Positions 40,621-44,519 of a DNA stretch of 44,519 nt are shown piece after piece (position 1 is the stretch's first letter; each line of letters begins with the position of its first letter). Source of the stretch: Candidatus Hatepunaea meridiana (lineage in GTDB: Bacteria; Electryoneota; AABM5-125-24; Hatepunaeales; Hatepunaeaceae); the NCBI GenBank assembly GCA_030765125.1, contig JAVCDD010000128.1:1-44519 (forward strand), given 5' to 3'. The notes below the pieces were generated by a model that ran no database searches, was not told the DNA's origin, and was given only the letters and a program-made list of their open reading frames with translations. The translations under genes and the position numbers were made by a program.

Positions 40621-42900
40621 TCACACACCATAAAGCGCATAATGGCAGCTTAACGTCAGAGCCGGCAGGTCTTTGAATGATGGGTCTTCAAGTCTTTGAG
40701 CCCAGGTTTTAGCCTCTTTCTCTTCGTAAGTCTTATCTTTCCAGTTCCGTTTCAGGTCGTAGATTAGCAGGTACACGTATCTAAGATTAGATGTGTCTCC
40801 CGTACGATGATATTCATCGAACATCCGGCTGTAGGTCATCAACCGGCGTATCTGGGAAACGTTGACTGTTCCGTTGCTGAGCCAATCCAGGAGCCGTTTC
40901 CCTCGATCCAGAGCTTTACGGGCATCCGCCCAGTTAAGAGTCTGGTTGAAGATAGTTATTTTATCTTTGGGTGGCGCTTTGGATTTGTTCAAAAGCTCAT
41001 CTGCCTGATCAACGGCTTGTAAGATCGGCGTCTTGGAATGCCCAATAAGTACACCTGCCGACAATCCCCAGTCGGGATTATTCTCAACGTATCTGCCAAA
41101 TTCCTTACGCAGGGTTATAATAAAATCGAGCGCCTGGTCCCAAGGACCAACTGCCAGCAGATCATCACCACCGGAATAAACAAGATACATGAGCGGGAAG
41201 CGTTTCTCAATCAGGTTTTCGACATATCCGCTGAAGAAACCTTCAAGAGCGCGGCTTAGAGTCGCAAAATGGGAGATAGACGTTCTATCAGGCGCACCCT
41301 CAGAGCCTTTTAATCCATTTGAGATAATGAATCCAAGGTTATCAATGTCAGCCTTGACAAATCCCAACGCAGAACGACCGGCGGCTTGATTGGCAATGTC
41401 TTCGAAAGTCAACAGTTCGCTGCCTGATTTAACAGGGACATGTCGAGCGAAACGGCTGCGAACAACAGTATCGTTGTTACCTGTCTTCAGTTCACTCCAG
41501 TTAAGTACAGCCAATGAGTTTTCAGGAATGGTCTCATTTTTCCCTATCAGGTCAAATCTTCCAAAAGGAAACCGGTTTATACCATCACCGGTATCATGAC
41601 TGAATGCCACACCCGCAGTCTTAGGTAGTCGTTGACCCATTTCACGTTCTTCTTCTATAATTTGGTCTGACAGCTTCACCTGTGGTCGCAGGAATTCATC
41701 TTCAACCCAAGCTTGCTTAATCAGACTTCGTGATAATGGACGTTTAGCTTGCTGATCCAGAGCTTCATTAACATTAATCAGTAAATTGGTAAAGTCCTTT
41801 ATTCCATCTCTATTCGTTGAAACCCAACCAAGATTAAAACGAAGCTGACCATTTGTAGTTTCAAGACTCCACGCATCCAGTTCTCTGGCGGTTGTTTCAA
41901 GGGTGTTCAGGCAGTCTTCATTATTGGGTAAAAGCAGGTACATTCGACCGCCTGCTGACATAATACGGTGTGATAAGGGAACCTGAACTTTATGCAGAAT
42001 ATGAAAAACGACATTCTCAACAAACAAGCGCACCGAAAAGGAACGTCCACGTAGAATTTTAGCAGATCCCTCTTCGCCGTGTTTTATATCAAACATATAT
42101 TTCTGTATACCGCCAAAGTCACCGGTGACAAGCAGGAATGGATTGTCTTTATCCTCATTCTTATAGATACAACCAGCAATCGCTGAAACAGCACGCGAAT
42201 GGTCATAAAGTGAAATATCAGGGAAGACATTGGTTGCCGCCGGAACGCACCAGGTGAATGCTTCCAGGTCGGAAAGCGCGCGGGTAAGATACTGCCAAGG
42301 GTCATTCAGACGGTTATTCTTCCACCTGTCAAGTAAACTATCCCAAAGCGATTTCCACTCAGCTTCCTGCACCGGAGTGTTTTCTATAGGGAACAAGACC
42401 GAACTATCCGATCCCCATTCGAGAACATTATGTCCACAAGAACTACCTGTAATTGCATTCTTATGTTCAAGTTGAATTTGTCCGCAGATTGGTATTAACC
42501 GCGCTTTTCTATAGGCGCTATAACCTTCGGGAGTAATATATTCAGGTGGATTAACTCTCTCAATCGCTGAGGCAAGGTGATCAGCCTCAGTAACAAGTTT
42601 CTGAAGGTCGGTTTCAGGTTGGTGATGCCTTGCAGACAGGTTAATCATTTGTGAAAAGTCAAAACATTCCGGCAGAGAATTCTCCACCAAGTTTAAGAAT
42701 TCGTTAGTATAAAGGACGTGCAGGTGAGAATGGAACTGTTTTTCAGGGAAACGTGGATCACCGGATTTAGGACATAATATTTCGGTCATTCTGCGGCTTT
42801 GTTCGGAAAGTCCACCTTTAGGCGGGAATGCTCTCTGACCAAGTTTGCCAATATCGTGAATTAACGCAGCAAGGCTAACATCCCAGAAAGTTGAATCCAT
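40621..42900 (-). CDS. cas10: Cas10 (Csm1), cyclic oligoadenylate synthase and DNase
   Basis: A 759-residue large subunit of the Csm complex. The N-terminal HD nuclease domain has ALIHDIGKLGQRAF (H15, D16) and a second pair in ARHHQPETD. The first palm domain (TGDFGGIQKYMFDI) and a second palm domain with YSGGDDLLAVG (GGDD at 577-580) are present, so both DNA cleavage and cyclic oligoadenylate synthesis should be possible. A C-terminal helical domain D follows. The CARF-HEPN protein at 35014-36270 is the expected receiver of the signal. It heads the operon cas10, csm2, csm3, csm4. No clear Shine-Dalgarno precedes the ATG. Confidence 0.96.
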   Translation of the reverse strand: MDSTFWDVSLAALIHDIGKLGQRAFPPKGGLSEQSRRMTEILCPKSGDPRFPEKQFHSHLHVLYTNEFLNLVENSLPECFDFSQMINLSARHHQPETDLQKLVTEADHLASAIERVNPPEYITPEGYSAYRKARLIPICGQIQLEHKNAITGSSCGHNVLEWGSDSSVLFPIENTPVQEAEWKSLWDSLLDRWKNNRLNDPWQYLTRALSDLEAFTWCVPAATNVFPDISLYDHSRAVSAIAGCIYKNEDKDNPFLLVTGDFGGIQKYMFDIKHGEEGSAKILRGRSFSVRLFVENVVFHILHKVQVPLSHRIMSAGGRMYLLLPNNEDCLNTLETTARELDAWSLETTNGQLRFNLGWVSTNRDGIKDFTNLLINVNEALDQQAKRPLSRSLIKQAWVEDEFLRPQVKLSDQIIEEEREMGQRLPKTAGVAFSHDTGDGINRFPFGRFDLIGKNETIPENSLAVLNWSELKTGNNDTVVRSRFARHVPVKSGSELLTFEDIANQAAGRSALGFVKADIDNLGFIISNGLKGSEGAPDRTSISHFATLSRALEGFFSGYVENLIEKRFPLMYLVYSGGDDLLAVGPWDQALDFIITLRKEFGRYVENNPDWGLSAGVLIGHSKTPILQAVDQADELLNKSKAPPKDKITIFNQTLNWADARKALDRGKRLLDWLSNGTVNVSQIRRLMTYSRMFDEYHRTGDTSNLRYVYLLIYDLKRNWKDKTYEEKEAKTWAQRLEDPSFKDLPALTLSCHYALYGV

Positions 42901-43415
42901 AGCAATTCCAAATTAAAATAGGGTATTGTCAACATTTAGGTGCAGATCAAGGTAAGCATCTATAAGATAATGCTATACTTTCAATCAATCAAGCATCCTG
43001 TCCATTATCGACATTGTTTAGGCTAAAACTACCTTAAGATTAATGTAGTTTTATTAAGCTGAAAGTAGTCAGGTCAAAAATAATCTGACCAGGAACACTT
43101 TCACCGTTCACGTATCGCTTCACCAGATTGCAGATAACCGAAGCAGCCATCAAAGGAGTATAGCAAATAGTTCTGGCAGTACAAGGCTCCTGCAAGGCTT
43201 AACTGTAGTTGCAGAGGCTCTGGGAGTAACGGACGCGATCCTCACGGACTTGTGGACGTACTGTTTGGACTATCAACGTTTCCAATCCCATCCTGGCATC
43301 AATAAACAGACTAACTTCAGGTTTCTTACAGCTTTAGTAAGTACGCCCTGCCGAATGCAACAACAAGAAAAGGCAGCCAAATTGAGACTGCCTTTTCGTA
43401 ATTTAATAGGTTTAC
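42901..43415. other. intergenic region upstream of cas10
   Basis: No gene is supported. A hairpin AAAACTAC/GTAGTTTT lies at 43025-43052. From about 43200 the plus strand reads VVAEALGVTDAILTDLWTYC and on to LDYQRFQSHPGINKQTNF, a coding-like remnant without start or family. The promoter of cas10 should lie near 42901-43000, but no strong -35/-10 pair stands out. Confidence 0.45.
43368..43396 (-). terminator. intrinsic terminator after the KOW/SAP-like gene
   Basis: AAAAGGCAG (43368-43376) pairs with CTGCCTTTT (43388-43396). On the minus strand the stem is followed by TTTTCTTG, about 20 bases after the stop codon at 43416. Confidence 0.8.
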
Positions 43416-43952
43416 TTATGCACTAAGCATCCGCACCAGATCAGCTTTTGTCCGTAGCCTCGAGATGTGAAGCTCAGTGACCCGGTTGAACAGTGTCTTT
43501 CCGGTGAGCTGATCCAGATCCTCGTCTGGATTTTTCTCTTTGATGATCCTGAGAAAATCGGACTTGGTTCGTGCGATGCCGATCTTACGCTGCTTTGCAA
43601 GCGCCTGCAATTGCTTAACTGTCATCTTGGTGATGTCGGTCGATTCGCCTTCACCTTGTGCTTCACTCGGTTGTTCCTCTGACTGAGAACTCGGATCCGA
43701 TTCGTCTGAAGACTCATCCTCATTCGATGAAGCATCGCTGGTGTTCTCAATCTGCTGCGTTTCTGTTGCTTCCCGCTCTTCTGCAGAGGGAAGCAGAGCA
43801 ACCATAGGAAAGGATGCTGAGACCTGCTGTCCATCCTCTAGTTCGACTGTCCACCCACTACGATTCTTGGCAGTCAGATTACCTGTCTGGTCTTTGTACT
43901 GCCCGGCAGTGATCATAACGCGATCACCAATCTGCTTTTTCACTTTACTCAT
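43416..43952 (-). CDS. KOW-like and Rho-N/SAP-like nucleic-acid-binding protein
   Basis: A 178-residue protein in three parts. Residues 1-50 look like a KOW/SH3-type barrel (GDRVMITAGQYKDQTGNLTA, WTVELEDGQQVSASF). Residues about 55-105 are an acidic Ser/Glu-rich linker. Residues 108-178 hold two related helical modules: MTVKQLQALAKQRKIGIART with KSDFLRIIKEK, and TLFNRVTELHISRLRTKADL, like a Rho N-terminal/SAP motif pair. It may bind RNA or DNA. It has its own terminator and a start at 43952 with AGGAG upstream. A phage or mobile origin is possible but not shown; function unknown. Confidence 0.75.
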   Translation of the reverse strand: MSKVKKQIGDRVMITAGQYKDQTGNLTAKNRSGWTVELEDGQQVSASFPMVALLPSAEEREATETQQIENTSDASSNEDESSDESDPSSQSEEQPSEAQGEGESTDITKMTVKQLQALAKQRKIGIARTKSDFLRIIKEKNPDEDLDQLTGKTLFNRVTELHISRLRTKADLVRMLSA

Positions 43953-44066
43953 TTCGTTCTCCTGAAATTATGTTGTTGACATTGCATTACTTAATGCAGT
44001 GTCAACTTACATCTCTGGGGTGTTATATCAAGGCATTGCTGAGAAAGGTTGAGAACAATAATAAAA

Positions 44067-44098
44067 AGGCGGAGAACTTCGTAAGAAGCTCTCCGCCT
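44067..44098 (-). terminator. intrinsic terminator after the gene at 44125
   Basis: AGGCGGAGA (44067-44075) pairs with TCTCCGCCT (44090-44098). On the minus strand TTTTATTATTG follows the stem, 26 bases after the stop. Confidence 0.85.
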
Positions 44099-44124
44099 GG
44101 ATTAGAACGTTACTTGATATCAGA

Positions 44125-44496
44125 TCAGCCTGTCGGATCCTCTGACCAGATCGTGCTATTGAATACGGAAACAGCCTGCCCGATCAGGAAATCGATCAGC
44201 TTACGCAGAAAAGGACCGTCAAACGGCTCAAGGAAAAATGGCAATGGAATCAGATCATCTATGCGATCAATAATGTGGAACTTCCGATCATAATGCTCGA
44301 AGGCTTCACGCACCAATCGATGCTTATCCTCGCTCATCTTTGGTGCGGTAATAACCGACTCTGCAGCCTGTACCAGCGACGCTACCAGATCAAAGACCTC
44401 TTTCAAATGGAACTGTCCGGAGAACAGCTCATTCCAATCCTCGCCAATAGAATCCATCTCAGCAAGAATTTTATCAAGATAAAAATTATCGTTCAT
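44125..44496 (-). CDS. hypothetical protein
   Basis: A 123-residue, helical, acidic, soluble protein (NDNFYLDKILAEMDSIGEDW, FEHYDRKFHIIDRIDDLIPL, FLRKLIDFLIGQAVSVF). No domain is recognised and no signal peptide or membrane segment is present. The start at 44496 has GAGG six to seven bases upstream; the ATG at 44508 overlaps that site and is less likely. A strong terminator follows, so the gene is a separate unit from the KOW/SAP-like gene. Its promoter may lie beyond the window. Confidence 0.7.
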   Translation of the reverse strand: MNDNFYLDKILAEMDSIGEDWNELFSGQFHLKEVFDLVASLVQAAESVITAPKMSEDKHRLVREAFEHYDRKFHIIDRIDDLIPLPFFLEPFDGPFLRKLIDFLIGQAVSVFNSTIWSEDPTG

Positions 44497-44519
44497 TATG
44501 AACCTCATTTAAAGAATAA

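Overview
The window looks like a chromosomal segment of a Gram-negative, anaerobic or microaerophilic bacterium, probably of the FCB superphylum (Cloacimonadota, Calditrichota, Zixibacteria and relatives). The reasons are a YPNPFNSTVTITY-type C-terminal sorting domain of the type IX secretion system, TonB-dependent receptors with a carboxypeptidase-regulatory N-terminal domain, a HmuY-like lipoprotein, an LPS heptose epimerase, and an oxygen-defence kit typical of anaerobes (rubrerythrin, desulfoferrodoxin, PerR, hemerythrin-PAS). The assignment is inference; no rRNA or tRNA gene was seen.

Layout. (1) 0.4-7.1 kb, minus strand: an iron and peroxide cluster. It holds a PerR-like regulator with a Fur-type box under its own promoter, four rubrerythrin-like or ferritin-like helical proteins, rubrerythrin, desulfoferrodoxin, ferritin, a ZIP metal transporter and a hemerythrin-PAS protein. 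(2) 7.3-12.2 kb, plus strand: a tandem ribbon-helix-helix-like protein, an octaheme tetrathionate-reductase-type cytochrome c with a membrane cytochrome b, and two YeeE/YedE sulfur-transport proteins, one fused to rhodanese; together a sulfur-oxyanion module. (3) 12.3-13.7 kb: an IS4-type element with a frameshift. (4) 14-26 kb: a metal and heme section. It holds an FmdE-type secreted protein, a DtxR/FeoA regulator, a heme-uptake operon (CbiK-like chelatase, TonB receptor, HmuY) and a divergent second TonB receptor with a small His/Cys-rich partner and a structured leader. (5) 26.4-29.2 kb: two sugar-nucleotide epimerases and NikR. (6) 29.5-33.8 kb: a decayed accessory zone with a SWIM-family fragment, a broken pRiA4b ORF-3 gene, a 313-bp inverted-repeat element, a truncated tyrosine recombinase and a nuclease-like gene between 29-bp direct repeats. 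(7) 34-42.9 kb: a type III-A CRISPR-Cas locus (cas10, csm2, csm3, csm4, cas1, cas2, a six-repeat array, a CARF-HEPN ribonuclease and cas6) in which csm5 is missing. (8) 43.4-44.5 kb: a KOW/SAP-like protein and a hypothetical protein, each followed by a clear terminator.

The non-CRISPR genes work largely in metal and redox homeostasis: storing iron, removing peroxide and superoxide, taking up heme and metals, and sensing iron, nickel and peroxide. Three metal-linked promoters share a TAGA-N4-TCTA-like motif that may be the site of the DtxR-type regulator. Intergenic spaces are packed with palindromic repeat elements of several families, including three copies of an 88-92 bp element with GGGGACAGTATACC ends. 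One such element sits exactly where csm5 would be expected, and part of another seems to be read as the C-terminus of the CbiK-like protein. The strongest leads are the csm5-less type III locus with its CARF-HEPN arm behind the array, the heme operon with a CbiK-like component, and the structured leader of the second TonB receptor.
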